In this document: positions 18,525 through 27,175 of the stretch, in pieces
Position numbering within the stretch: the first letter of the stretch is position 1
How the letters are laid out: the number at the start of each line of letters is the position of its first letter
Source: Nesterenkonia xinjiangensis
GTDB taxonomy: Bacteria; Actinomycetota; Actinomycetes; Actinomycetales; Micrococcaceae
Direction of reading: 5' to 3'
Assembly (NCBI RefSeq): GCF_013410745.1
Contig: NZ_JACCFY010000001.1
Span: forward strand, 1,860,001 to 1,924,000
Length of the DNA stretch: 64,000 bases
Made by a program: the position numbers and the translations under genes
Notes under the pieces: model-generated
Told to the model about the DNA's origin: nothing
Seen by the model: only the letters and a program-made list of their open reading frames with translations
Databases searched by the model: none

Positions 18525-19643
18525 GTGCGTGGTGAGAACACTGACGAGAACCTGTCCCGCGAAGGCCCCGGAGCCCAGGGGCCGGCCCCTCGGCTGGCGC
18601 GGGCTCAGCCGGTGGGGCGCATCCCGGACCCCGCGCTGCACCATCTTCCTGCAGATCTGGATCTGATGTCTGGGGCGCGTCGGCCGCGCCGGGCGAAGGT
18701 CTATGCCCATCGGGGCTCCTCGGGGCTGTTCCCGGAGCACACGCGGGCGGCCTATATGCGTGCCCTGGACGAGGGCGCCGACGGGATAGAGATCGACGTG
18801 CATCTCACCCGCGACGGCGAGGTCATCTGCTTCCACGACCCTCTGGTGGGTCGCACCACCGACGGCCACGGCGCCGTCGCCGACCTCACCCTGGCGCAGA
18901 TGCGCCGGCTGGACGTCCACTCCTGGAAGACCCCCCGGCTGCCCGGTGAGTACGGCCGGCCCGCCGAGCAGCTGATGACCTTCCAGGAGCTGCTGGAGCT
19001 GCTGGCCGACGCCGGCCGGGACGTCGGGCTCGCCGTCGAGCTCAAGCACCCCTCACCCTATGGGCACCAGCTGGAGGAGAAGGTCCTGCAGGCCCTGCTG
19101 CGCTCCGGCTGGGACCCCGAGACCTCGCTGATGCCGGGCCGCGCGACGCCTCCGGGGAACTCCGAGGGGCGTCCCGGCCGCGTCCCCCAGGTGGACGTCT
19201 CGTTCATGAGCTTCTACCCGGGTTCGTTGCAGCATCTGGCCGACATGGTGCCGGCAGAGAAGCTGTGCGCCCTGTTCGACCTGGTCACCGCCCAGCAGGT
19301 GACTCGCCGTCTGCAGCATCTGAAGCTCTCCTTCGCCGTGAGGCCGGTGGTCTCCGCGGTCATGCGCGGAGCTGCCCGGGACGCCGAGGCCCTGGTGTGG
19401 AACTCCCAGGTCGGCCTGGCCGGTCCAGGGATGCACTATGTGCGCGAGCGTCGTGCCGATGTGAAGGCCTGGCTGGCCCGCGGCCTGGGGCTGCGCGTAT
19501 GGACGGTGGACGAACTCGACGACGTCGAGCTGCTGCTGGCGCTGGGGGTCCAGGAGATGACCACGAACTTCCCCGCGCGTGTCATCGCCGCGGTGAGCGC
19601 CCCTGGCCAGGAGGCGGGGTCCGTCCCTAGTCTGGTGTCATGA
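18525..19643 (+). CDS. glycerophosphodiester phosphodiesterase
   Basis: Hydrolyses glycerophosphodiesters to glycerol-3-phosphate and alcohol. The TIM-barrel GDPD begins at about residue 60 with the catalytic/metal set VYAHRGSSGLFPEHT, GADGIEIDVHLTRDGEVICFHD and later VELKHP. It ends with LRVWTVDELDDVELLLALGVQEMTTNFP. The 372-residue call uses GTG 18525; a shorter start at ATG 18666 would give only the catalytic core. Its stop overlaps the next gene (ATGA). Confidence 0.93.
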   Translation: MRGENTDENLSREGPGAQGPAPRLARAQPVGRIPDPALHHLPADLDLMSGARRPRRAKVYAHRGSSGLFPEHTRAAYMRALDEGADGIEIDVHLTRDGEVICFHDPLVGRTTDGHGAVADLTLAQMRRLDVHSWKTPRLPGEYGRPAEQLMTFQELLELLADAGRDVGLAVELKHPSPYGHQLEEKVLQALLRSGWDPETSLMPGRATPPGNSEGRPGRVPQVDVSFMSFYPGSLQHLADMVPAEKLCALFDLVTAQQVTRRLQHLKLSFAVRPVVSAVMRGAARDAEALVWNSQVGLAGPGMHYVRERRADVKAWLARGLGLRVWTVDELDDVELLLALGVQEMTTNFPARVIAAVSAPGQEAGSVPSLVS

Positions 19644-19972
19644 TCGTTGCATTCTCCGTGGCACCCTCCGGCACTCCGCAGCCCGGCCATGCGGGCGAGA
19701 CCGAAGACGGCTCCGTCCATGATGCGGTGGCGGCTGCCGTCCGAGTGGTCCGCGAGTCAGGCCTGCCGAATCGCACCAGCTCGATGTTCACCGAGGTCGA
19801 GGGCGAATGGGATGAGGTCTTCGCGGTCGTCAAGCGCGCTACCGAGGCGGTGGCGCCCTTCGGCAGCCGCATCTCCCTGGTCATCAAGGCCGACATCCGC
19901 CCCGGACACAGCGGCGAGCTCGACGGGAAGGTCGCCCGTCTCGAGTCCGCGCTCGACGCCTCGGGGGAGTAG
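19640..19972 (+). CDS. MTH1187/YqgV-family thiamine-binding protein
   Basis: A 110-residue small ferredoxin-like fold protein (DUF77). It has the family pattern MIVAFSVAPSGT, then HDAVAAAVRVVRESGLPNRT, SSMFTEVEGEWDEVFAVVKRA and the strand RISLVIKADIRPG. Homologues bind thiamine or its derivatives as tetramers. It is coupled to the GDPD gene by a 4 bp overlap, but the two functions have no obvious link. Confidence 0.88.
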   Translation: MIVAFSVAPSGTPQPGHAGETEDGSVHDAVAAAVRVVRESGLPNRTSSMFTEVEGEWDEVFAVVKRATEAVAPFGSRISLVIKADIRPGHSGELDGKVARLESALDASGE

Positions 19973-19998
19973 ACGACCCACGGGTCCCGGCGAACCAC

Positions 19999-20022
19999 AT
20001 TCCGTGCGCGATTCCGTGCGCG
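19999..20022. repeat. 12 bp direct tandem duplication
   Basis: ATTCCGTGCGCG occurs twice in a row between the thiamine-binding and phosphoesterase genes. No function is apparent. Confidence 0.8.
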
Positions 20023-20100
20023 TCAGCCTGAGCAGGAGCCGGGCCTCCGGAGCGGACAGAGCCCGGATCTCCTGAGCGGCGCCATGTCTATCATGGGTGG

Positions 20101-20838
20101 ATGCGAATTGCCGTGATCTCGGACGTCCATGGAAACCTGCTGGCCTTGGACGCGGTCCTTGCCGATGCAGCCGAGCAGTCCGTGGATCAGCATGTGAACC
20201 TGGGGGACCTGCTCTCGGGAGGAGTGGCACCCCGGTTGACAGCAGATCGGCTGATGGACGCAGGGATGAAGACGATAGCCGGCAACCACGAACGCCAGCT
20301 GCTCACCCTGAGACCGGAAGAGATGGGTGCCTCAGACCGGTTTGCCATGTTGGACGTCACCGCGCGACAGCGCGACTGGCTGGCGAGTCTGCCCTCGACA
20401 CTGGTCGTGACCGACGGTGTGCTCGCATGCCACGGGTCGCCCGACGACGACCTCACCTACCTGTTGGAGACCGTGGAAAGAACTGGGGTGCGTCCGGCCA
20501 CCGACGATGAGGTGCGGGCGCGGCTCGGTGCTCATACGGAGTGGTCTCTGGTGCTGTGCGGACACACCCACATCCCTCGATCCCTGCGCCTGGCGCAGGG
20601 CCCTCTGATCGTCAACCCGGGGAGCGTGGGGTGGCCGGCCTATGCGGGCGACGAACCGCATCCGCACGTGATGGAGGCCGGGACGCCCCACGCGCGTTAC
20701 GCAGTCCTGGATGACGCGAGTGGGCGATGGGAGGTCGAGTTCCGCTTGGTCGCCTATGACTGGGAGTCCGCCGCCCTGATCGCGGAGTCGCATGACCGCC
20801 AGGATGTCGCCCGTGCCCTCCGTACCGGGCGAGTCTGA
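20101..20838 (+). CDS. calcineurin-like metallophosphoesterase (YfcE/MJ0936 type)
   Basis: A 245-residue phosphodiesterase with all family metal motifs: ISDVHGN at the N-terminus, NLGDLLSGG, AGNHE, and near the C-terminus LCGHTHIP plus VNPGSVG. The substrate is unknown; related enzymes act on cyclic phosphodiesters. It is likely cytoplasmic, with no signal peptide. It is convergent with the Usp gene. Confidence 0.9.
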   Translation: MRIAVISDVHGNLLALDAVLADAAEQSVDQHVNLGDLLSGGVAPRLTADRLMDAGMKTIAGNHERQLLTLRPEEMGASDRFAMLDVTARQRDWLASLPSTLVVTDGVLACHGSPDDDLTYLLETVERTGVRPATDDEVRARLGAHTEWSLVLCGHTHIPRSLRLAQGPLIVNPGSVGWPAYAGDEPHPHVMEAGTPHARYAVLDDASGRWEVEFRLVAYDWESAALIAESHDRQDVARALRTGRV

Positions 20839-20899
20839 CTCCTCGAGACCTGGGGCTCCTGCCCCGGTGCGCGGCTGAACACGGGGCCCAGCTGCCCCA

Positions 20900-21970
20900 C
20901 TACTCGCCGAGGATGGGCCCGAACTCCGGCCGGTCCGCCAGACGCCGGTCCTTCTTCTCCGGGACCACCATCAGAGGCCCTTCGGCGTGGTGCAGCACTC
21001 CCTGGGAGGTGGAGCCGAGCAGCATCCCGGCGAATCCACCACGGCCGCGGGTGCCCAGCACCGTGAGCTGCGCATGGCGGGTCTCCTCCACGAGCACGTC
21101 CACCGCGGTGCCGTCGATGACCTCCGCGTCGATCTGCAGGTCGGGATAGTGGCTGTGCAGCCAGCGGCGCCCGGCCTCGAGCTTCTCCTTCAGCTCCTCC
21201 ACGGCCTGGCCGTCCTCCACATGGGTGGGGATCCACACCAGGGTGGCGCCCAGCGGGGGCAGCGCACAGACGATCCGCAGCGGGACGCCCCGCTCGCTGG
21301 CCTCCCGGGCGGCCACCAGGGCCGCCACACGGCCGTAGTCGGAGCCGTCGACGCCGGCCACCACGGAGCGCCGGTCTTCGCTGCGGGTCCCCGAGGAGGA
21401 AGTCTCCGCCGTCGTGCCGGGGGTGATGATCGGGATGGCTCCGGTGGCCGTGGTGACGGCGTTGGACTCCTGGGAGGAGAACTTCAACGGCACCACCACC
21501 GTGGGGCATTTGGCGTGTGCGGGCAGGGCCGCGGACACCGATCCGAGCAGTCGGCCGAGGAACCCTCCGCGGCCGCGGCTGCCGACCACCAGCACCTCGG
21601 CGTGCTGCGAGTAGTCCAGCAGCACCCCGGCGGGGTCGCCGGACTCGATGGCGTAGCCGACCTCCCCGGGGTAGTCGCGCAGGAACTCCTTGGCCTGATC
21701 GATGACCTTCTCCGACCCCTGGCGCAGCGCTGACTCGTCCATCAGTGCATAGCCGCCGTCCATGGAGGAGGCGGCGAAGGCAGGTAGGGAATAGGCGGTG
21801 ACCACCGTCAGCGGCAGCTTCCGTCGGTTGGCCTCCGCGGCGGCCCAGTGCGCCGCGCGCAGGGACTGTTCCGAGCCGTCGACGCCGACGACGACTCCGT
21901 GCGGACGTGAGCCGCCGGGCCGCTGGCCTGAGGCGCCCGGTCCGGGGTTCTGAGCTGGTGAAACGTTCAT
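20900..21970 (-). CDS. tandem universal stress protein
   Basis: A 356-residue protein of two Usp domains (about 28-185 and 205-345). Each starts with VVGVDGS or VAGVDGS and ends with the ATP-binding loop (VVGSRGRGGFLGRLLGSVS; VLGTRGRGGFAGMLLGSTS followed by VLHHAEGPLMVVP). Such proteins bind ATP and support survival under stress. ATG 21970 follows GGAGG; the in-frame extension to 22054 lacks a ribosome-binding site. Confidence 0.93.
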   Translation of the reverse strand: MNVSPAQNPGPGASGQRPGGSRPHGVVVGVDGSEQSLRAAHWAAAEANRRKLPLTVVTAYSLPAFAASSMDGGYALMDESALRQGSEKVIDQAKEFLRDYPGEVGYAIESGDPAGVLLDYSQHAEVLVVGSRGRGGFLGRLLGSVSAALPAHAKCPTVVVPLKFSSQESNAVTTATGAIPIITPGTTAETSSSGTRSEDRRSVVAGVDGSDYGRVAALVAAREASERGVPLRIVCALPPLGATLVWIPTHVEDGQAVEELKEKLEAGRRWLHSHYPDLQIDAEVIDGTAVDVLVEETRHAQLTVLGTRGRGGFAGMLLGSTSQGVLHHAEGPLMVVPEKKDRRLADRPEFGPILGE

Positions 21971-22048
21971 CCTGGCCTCCAAGCCACGTCGGGTGCCGCG
22001 TGGGGTGAACCCATGGTACAGCCAAGGTATCGCAGGGTACGAGAGATG

Positions 22049-22094
22049 GAACACCCCAGCTCACCGGCCGATCAGGCGGTGGGCTGGGGCGTTC
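22049..22094 (-). terminator. terminator after the nucleoside transporter
   Basis: 18 nt arms (22049-22066 and 22077-22094) pair with two mismatches around a 10 nt loop, 61 bp past the NupC stop. Confidence 0.8.
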
Positions 22095-22154
22095 CTCATC
22101 GAGACGGCGCGTCCCTCGGGGGAGGGCCCGCTCCGCGCCGACCGTGTGGGCGGC

Positions 22155-23597
22155 TCAGAAGAGCAGCATGCCCACGATGGAGGCGCTCATGAGGTTGGCC
22201 AGCGTGCCGGCGAGCACGGCGCGCAGACCCAGCTGGGCGATGTCGGAGCGGCGGTTCTTCGCGATGCCGCCCAGCCCGCCGAGCAGGATGGCCATCGAGC
22301 TGAAGTTGGCGAAGCCGGTCAGCGCGAAGGTGATGACCGCCTGGGACTTCACGGAGAAGCCCTCGGCCTGCGGGGCGAAGTCGGCGAAGGCGACGAACTC
22401 GTTGAGCACGAGCTTCTGGCCCAGGAACGAGCCCGCGGCCACGGCCTCCTCCCACGGCACGCCCACGGCCCACATCAGCGGGGCGAACACGTAGCCCATG
22501 ATCTGCTCGAACGTCAGGTCCGGGGCGCCGAAGAGCCCGCCGACCTGCCCGATGCCCAGGTTGATCAATGCGATCAGCGCGATGAACGCGAGCAGCATGG
22601 CTCCGACGTTCGCCGCCAGCCGCAGGCCGTCGCCGGCGCCGCGGGCGGCGGCGTCGATGACGTTGCGAGGGCGCTCCTCCTCCTCGACGGCGGCGGCCGC
22701 CTCGGCCACCGACTGTCCGGGGCGGAGTTCGGAGCCCTGGTCTGCGGGAGCCGCGCCGTCGTCGGCACCGGTGGTGGCGCCGTCGTCGGTACGGCGCTCT
22801 TCGGTGAGTGTGGCGGTGGCGGTACTGGTGGTGCCTGTGGCGCCGGCCTCGGCGGTCCGGTGGTCCTTGGTATAGCGGCCGCCGCCCAGCGCCGCCTCGT
22901 CGCCGGCCTGACGTTCGGCCTTGGCGGCGTCGATCTCGTCGAAGGAGCCGGCCGGGATGATGATCTTGGCCATCAACAGCGCGCCGGGGGCCGCCATGAA
23001 GCTGGCGGCGATCAGATACTCGAGATTCGCGCCCATGCCGGCGTAGCCCACCAGCACTGACCCGGCGACCGTGGAGAGGCCGCCGACCATGACGGCGAAG
23101 AGCTCAGACTTGGTCATGCCGGCGATGTAGGGGCGGATGACCAGCGGGGCCTCCGTCTGGCCGACGAAGATGTTCGCGGCGGCGTTCATGGATTCTGCGC
23201 GGGAGGTTCCCAGCAGCTTCTGCAGCGCCCCGCCGAGCACGCGGACCACGAACTGCAGGACCTTGAGGTGGTAGAGCACCGCAGTCAGTGAGGCGAAGAA
23301 GATGATGACCGGCAGGACGGAGAGGGCGAAGGGGACGGCGTCGCCCTCCACCAGGCCGCCGAAGAGGAAGCTGATGCCCTCGTCGGAGACGTTGATGACG
23401 CTCTGGACGACCTGGGTGACCCACCCGAGGGCCGTCTGTCCCCAGGGGAGGTAGAGCACGAAGACGGCGAAGAACACCTGGATGGCCAGGGCGATCGCGA
23501 CAGTGCGGATCTTGATCTTGCGCCTGTCCACGGAGAACAGGATGGCGAGGGCCAGGACCACGGTCATGCCCATGATGCCCCAGAGAATGTTGATCAC
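22155..23597 (-). CDS. concentrative nucleoside transporter, NupC family, with cytoplasmic insertion
   Basis: A 480-residue Na+ or H+ nucleoside symporter. Family motifs include VFFAVFVLYLPWGQ, the gate region TEAPLVIRPYIAGMTKSELFAVMVGG, SVLVGYAGMG, FLGQKLVLNEFVAF and the C-terminal TGFANFSSMAILLGGLGG. An unusual polar insert of about 90 residues (rich in Thr, Asp, Glu, Ala) lies between the IIPAGSFDEID helix end and RNVIDAAARGAGDG. Typical NupC proteins of ~400 residues have a short loop there. GTG 23597 follows AGGAAGGG. Confidence 0.92.
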   Translation of the reverse strand: MINILWGIMGMTVVLALAILFSVDRRKIKIRTVAIALAIQVFFAVFVLYLPWGQTALGWVTQVVQSVINVSDEGISFLFGGLVEGDAVPFALSVLPVIIFFASLTAVLYHLKVLQFVVRVLGGALQKLLGTSRAESMNAAANIFVGQTEAPLVIRPYIAGMTKSELFAVMVGGLSTVAGSVLVGYAGMGANLEYLIAASFMAAPGALLMAKIIIPAGSFDEIDAAKAERQAGDEAALGGGRYTKDHRTAEAGATGTTSTATATLTEERRTDDGATTGADDGAAPADQGSELRPGQSVAEAAAAVEEEERPRNVIDAAARGAGDGLRLAANVGAMLLAFIALIALINLGIGQVGGLFGAPDLTFEQIMGYVFAPLMWAVGVPWEEAVAAGSFLGQKLVLNEFVAFADFAPQAEGFSVKSQAVITFALTGFANFSSMAILLGGLGGIAKNRRSDIAQLGLRAVLAGTLANLMSASIVGMLLF

Positions 23598-23820
23598 GAG
23601 AGCCCTTCCTCTCAGATGCGGAGTGATGACCTGCGCTGAGCCGGCGGGGTGTCCGCGGGGCACAGGATCAGCGGGGGAGTCCCCGAATATCAGGGCAAGT
23701 ATGCCCAATGCGTGAGCTGTACGCCACACACCTCCGGGTTCACCCGCGTACTTAGACGATCCTCCCAGGTCAGCGCGTGATACCGGGAGGGATCAGCGGT
23801 CCGGGGAGTCAGGGAAGCGC

Positions 23821-23870
23821 GACGACGGCGGGCCCGGTCGGAGAGGAATCCGACCGGGCCCGCCGTCGTC
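23821..23870 (-). terminator. strong hairpin terminator of the NlpC/P60 gene
   Basis: Perfect 22 bp arms (23821-23842 and 23849-23870) enclose a 6 nt loop, 24 bp after the stop codon. Confidence 0.9.
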
Positions 23871-23894
23871 ACTCGGTGAGACGCCGGGGCGCGA

Positions 23895-26648
23895 TCACCA
23901 GTAGCGCTTCGCCACCGGGTGCGGGTCCTGGAAGGCGTAGTAGACCGAGGTGATGCTCAACCCGGCCTGCGGGTTGCGCGCGTGGGCCACCTGCCCGTTG
24001 CCGATGTAGATCGCGTTGTGGGTGGCGCGGCCGCCGTTGACCCAGAAGACGATGTCACCGGGCTGCAGGTTGTCCAACGAGACCGACTGCCCACCCTGGA
24101 ACTGCTGGTCTGCGGTGCGCGGCAGGGAGACCCCCGCCTGGGCGAAGGCGGCCTGCATCAGCGAGGAGCAGTCCCAGGCCTTCGGGCCTGTGGCGCCCAG
24201 TACATAGTGGGTCCCCGACTCGTTGACCTTGCCGACCGCGAAGTCCACGGCGATCTGCGCCGCCGAGGAGCTGCCGGCGGCCACCGATTGGGAGCCGGAG
24301 CCGGAGCTCGAGGACCCGGAATCGGAGGATCCGCTGCCGGACGAGCCGCTGCCGGAGGACCCGCTGCTCTGTGAGGGCTCCGGCTCCGGCTCCGGTTCAG
24401 GAGCCGGAGTGAGACGGTTGACCTCGCGCTGCAGGGCGGCGTGGTCCAAGACGCCGTTGCCGCCCACCAGCGAGGAGTCGTTCAGGGCTGAGCGGAAGGT
24501 CTCCTGCACGCCGTCGCCACGCAGGTCGGCCAGCTTCTCGACCAGGGCGCGGGTGCCCGGCAGGTACTGATCCAGGCTGGGGCCCGTCGGCTGCGAGGAG
24601 CTCGAGCTGGAGGACCCGCTGCCGGACGAACTGCTGCCGGATGAACTGCTGTCCGAGGCCCCGCTGCTCTGAGAGGGCTCAGGCTCCGGCTCAGGCTCCG
24701 GCTCGGGGGTCAGCTCGCTGATCCGGGCGCGGATGGCGCTGTGGTCCAGCAGACCCGAGGAGTCGGTGAAGTCGGAGTCCTCGATGAGCTTCTTGAACAT
24801 CGCCGTGGCGGTCTTGTCCTCAAGCTCCGCGAGCTCCTCGACCAGGGAGCGGGTGCCCGGCAGGTACTGGTCCAGGCTCGGGCCCGCAGGCTGCGAGGAG
24901 TTCGAGCCGGAGGAGCTGGAGCTGGAGGAGCCGCTGCTCTGCGAGGGTTCCGGCTCCGGCTCAGGCTCCGGCTCGGGGGTCAGTTCGTTGATCCGGGCGC
25001 GGATGGCGCTGTGGTCCAGCAGCCCGTCGGAGTCGGTGAAGTCAGAGTCCGCGATGAGCTTCTTGAACGTGGACTCGGTGGACTCGCCCTCCAGTTCGGC
25101 GAGCTCCTCCACTACGGTGCGGGTGCCGGGGAGGTAGTCATCGAGGCTGTGGGCCGACTGCGCCGGCTCCTCGGCCTCGGCAGGCTCCTCGGCAGGCTCC
25201 TCGTCCGACTCCTCCTCGGGCTCCGGCTCGGGCTCGGGCTCAAGCTCGTAGACGCGGGCCTGGACGGCGGCGTGGTCGAGCAGGTCGTCGGAGTCGGTGA
25301 ACTCGGGGTCCTTGATGAGCTGGGCGAAGATCGACTCGACGTCGGTGTCCTCGAGCTCGGCGAGGCGCTCCACCAGGCTCTGGGTGCCCGGCAGGTAGTC
25401 CTCGAGGCTGTGGATGTCAGCCGCGGGGGCCTCGTCCTCAGCGTCGTCCTCGGACTCCGCCGGGGTGGACTCGTCGTCCCCCTCATCCTCAGCGGCGGCC
25501 TCGTCCTCCTCGGGCTCCTCCTCCGGCTCCAGCTCGTAGACACGGGCCATGAGGGCGGAGTGCTTGAGCAGGCCGTCCTCGTCCAGGAAGGCTTCGTCCT
25601 CGATGAGCTTCGCGAACAGCGACTCGACGTCGGTGTCCTCGAGCTCGGCGAGGCGCTCCACGAGATCACGGGTGCCCTCGAGGTACTGGTCCAGACTCTG
25701 CGCGGGCCCGTTCGTGCTGGCGGCGTCAGTGGCCTCGGACTCGTCGGACGATGAAGCTTCCCCTTCTCCATCGTCCGACGAGTCCTCGGCGGTCTCGTCG
25801 TCGGCGGGCTCCTCAGAGTCGGCCGACATCATCTCGCGCAGCTGGTCGATGCGGTAGGCGATCTGCTGCGGATCCACGTTGCCGTCGGCGTCGTGGAAGT
25901 CAGAGTTGGCCTCGATCTGCCCACGCAGGATCGACACCCCCACACCCTTGAGTTCCGCGAGCTCCTCGATGAGCTCGAGGGCGCGTTCGCCGACCTCGCC
26001 GACCTCGTCGCCGGTGTCCTCGGTGGACCGCTCGGCGGTCTCCAGGGCCTCCGCGGCGGCGGTCGACTGCTGGGCCGCCTGGTCGGCCAGCGCGATGGAC
26101 TCGGCGGCCTCCTGCTCGGCCTCGGCGGCGTCGGATTCGGCCTGCTCCTCGAGCTGCTGCTCGGTGGCGGCATCGGCGAGGGCGTTGTCGTCCTCGGCGA
26201 GGAGCACGTCCTCAGCGGTGGTCTCGCCGGCCCGGTGCTGCTCGGCCGCACCGGAGTCGGCCGTCTCGGCCGCCTCGCGGGCAGCCTCTGCCGCTTCGGC
26301 GGCCTCGGCGGCCTCCTGCTGGGCGTCCAGGGCGTTCTGATGCTCAAGCTGCATCGCGGCCTCGAGTTCGAGGGCGCGCTGGTTGGCCTGGGAGAGCCGG
26401 TCGTTGATCTCCCCGATCATCTGATCGGTGGCCTGGGAGGACTCCTTGGCGCTGGAGATCTCCTTGGCCGAGGGAACGTCCGGAAGCTCAGTCACGACGA
26501 CGGAGGCTGCGGATCCCTCAGCATTCTGGTTCTGCACGGAGCTGGCGGCGCGGTCAGCCAACAGGTCGGGAAGCGTGGTCCCGACGAGCGCAGTCGTCAC
26601 GACGGCGGCGGTCACTGCTGCCACGCCGAGATTGCGGCGGTTCTTCAC
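23895..26648 (-). CDS. secreted NlpC/P60 peptidoglycan hydrolase with coiled coil and repeated modules
   Basis: A 917-residue exported wall hydrolase. A signal peptide (about 1-32) is followed by an Ala/Glu-rich coiled coil (about 60-220). Then come six related modules, the last five beginning SLDQYLPGTRSLVE and ending LLDHSAIRARI-ELTPEPEP, joined first by acidic and later by Ser/Gly-Pro linkers. The C-terminal ~120 residues are the NlpC/P60 domain with catalytic Cys in AWDCSSL and His in RATHNAIYIGNGQVAH. It probably cleaves cross-link peptides during growth. GTG 26648 follows GAGGAA. A ~320 nt leader precedes it, suggesting RNA-level control. Confidence 0.9.
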   Translation of the reverse strand: MKNRRNLGVAAVTAAVVTTALVGTTLPDLLADRAASSVQNQNAEGSAASVVVTELPDVPSAKEISSAKESSQATDQMIGEINDRLSQANQRALELEAAMQLEHQNALDAQQEAAEAAEAAEAAREAAETADSGAAEQHRAGETTAEDVLLAEDDNALADAATEQQLEEQAESDAAEAEQEAAESIALADQAAQQSTAAAEALETAERSTEDTGDEVGEVGERALELIEELAELKGVGVSILRGQIEANSDFHDADGNVDPQQIAYRIDQLREMMSADSEEPADDETAEDSSDDGEGEASSSDESEATDAASTNGPAQSLDQYLEGTRDLVERLAELEDTDVESLFAKLIEDEAFLDEDGLLKHSALMARVYELEPEEEPEEDEAAAEDEGDDESTPAESEDDAEDEAPAADIHSLEDYLPGTQSLVERLAELEDTDVESIFAQLIKDPEFTDSDDLLDHAAVQARVYELEPEPEPEPEEESDEEPAEEPAEAEEPAQSAHSLDDYLPGTRTVVEELAELEGESTESTFKKLIADSDFTDSDGLLDHSAIRARINELTPEPEPEPEPEPSQSSGSSSSSSSGSNSSQPAGPSLDQYLPGTRSLVEELAELEDKTATAMFKKLIEDSDFTDSSGLLDHSAIRARISELTPEPEPEPEPEPSQSSGASDSSSSGSSSSGSGSSSSSSSQPTGPSLDQYLPGTRALVEKLADLRGDGVQETFRSALNDSSLVGGNGVLDHAALQREVNRLTPAPEPEPEPEPSQSSGSSGSGSSGSGSSDSGSSSSGSGSQSVAAGSSSAAQIAVDFAVGKVNESGTHYVLGATGPKAWDCSSLMQAAFAQAGVSLPRTADQQFQGGQSVSLDNLQPGDIVFWVNGGRATHNAIYIGNGQVAHARNPQAGLSITSVYYAFQDPHPVAKRYW

Positions 26649-26720
26649 GGTAGTTCCTCACTTGTTCCTCACTGGGCGCAGCACCACGCGCTGGGGCCGG
26701 CCGCCGTCTGCGGACGCCTC

Positions 26721-26870
26721 TGCCTTCCGGGCGGCTGACTCGACCGAGGAGCTGGGCGAACCGCGACGATCCGCAGAGCTCCCGCGATGGGGTGCCGAGT
26801 CAGTGCCCATGGGCTTCAGCGGCGTCACCGGCGGTCCTCGGCTCCAGCTCATCCGTTCGCCCTGTCAGGG
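26721..26870 (-). promoter_or_regulatory. structured 5' leader, candidate diverged c-di-AMP (ydaO-type) riboswitch
   Basis: The leader RNA contains a GGGCGAAC/GTTCGCCC closing stem, CCGAGG/CCTCGG and several competing helices. Near its 3' end is CGAGTCAGCCGCCCGGAAGG, which resembles the CGACAGCTAACCTCGTAGGC tail of ydaO riboswitches. That class often precedes wall-hydrolase genes in actinobacteria. The canonical GGGGGACCCA and GGGGTGAA blocks are not recognisable, so the class call is weak. Confidence 0.3.
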
Positions 26871-26974
26871 GCTCCCGGTCCGTTCGGGCGTGTCACCGCC
26901 GTCATGGTCTGAGTGGGGCCGACGACCGTCAGAGATGGGAATCGCATGACGGCCATGTGGCGCTACAGGCCTCA

Positions 26975-27003
26975 CGATAGTTGCGGTTTCGTCACCTTGG
27001 CAA
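26975..27003 (-). promoter_or_regulatory. promoter of the NlpC/P60 gene
   Basis: On the minus strand TTGCCA (27003-26998), a 17 bp spacer and CTATCG (26980-26975) predict a start near 26968, giving a leader of about 320 nt. Confidence 0.45.
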
Positions 27004-27087
27004 CAGGTCGTGTCGTTCCTGTGATGAAACTGTGAGGCTTGGATCCGCGTCATTCCGGGGATGCAGGGTCACAAAATGGCTTCGTCC

Positions 27088-27110
27088 AACCTTCAAGTAG
27101 GTTGAAGGTT
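27088..27110. promoter_or_regulatory. MerR-type inverted repeat, target unclear
   Basis: AACCTTCAA and TTGAAGGTT are exact reverse complements separated by 5 bp. The layout resembles MerR-family sites (ACCTTnnn...nnnAAGGT). No gene obviously starts beside it: it lies about 120 bp upstream of the NlpC/P60 promoter and beyond the end of the zincin gene. Confidence 0.45.
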
Positions 27111-27175
27111 CAGCCTCCGTGACTTCTTCTCGGCGCTGTGCTAACAGCCTTCATCGGGAGGTGCGACGTCTCGGT

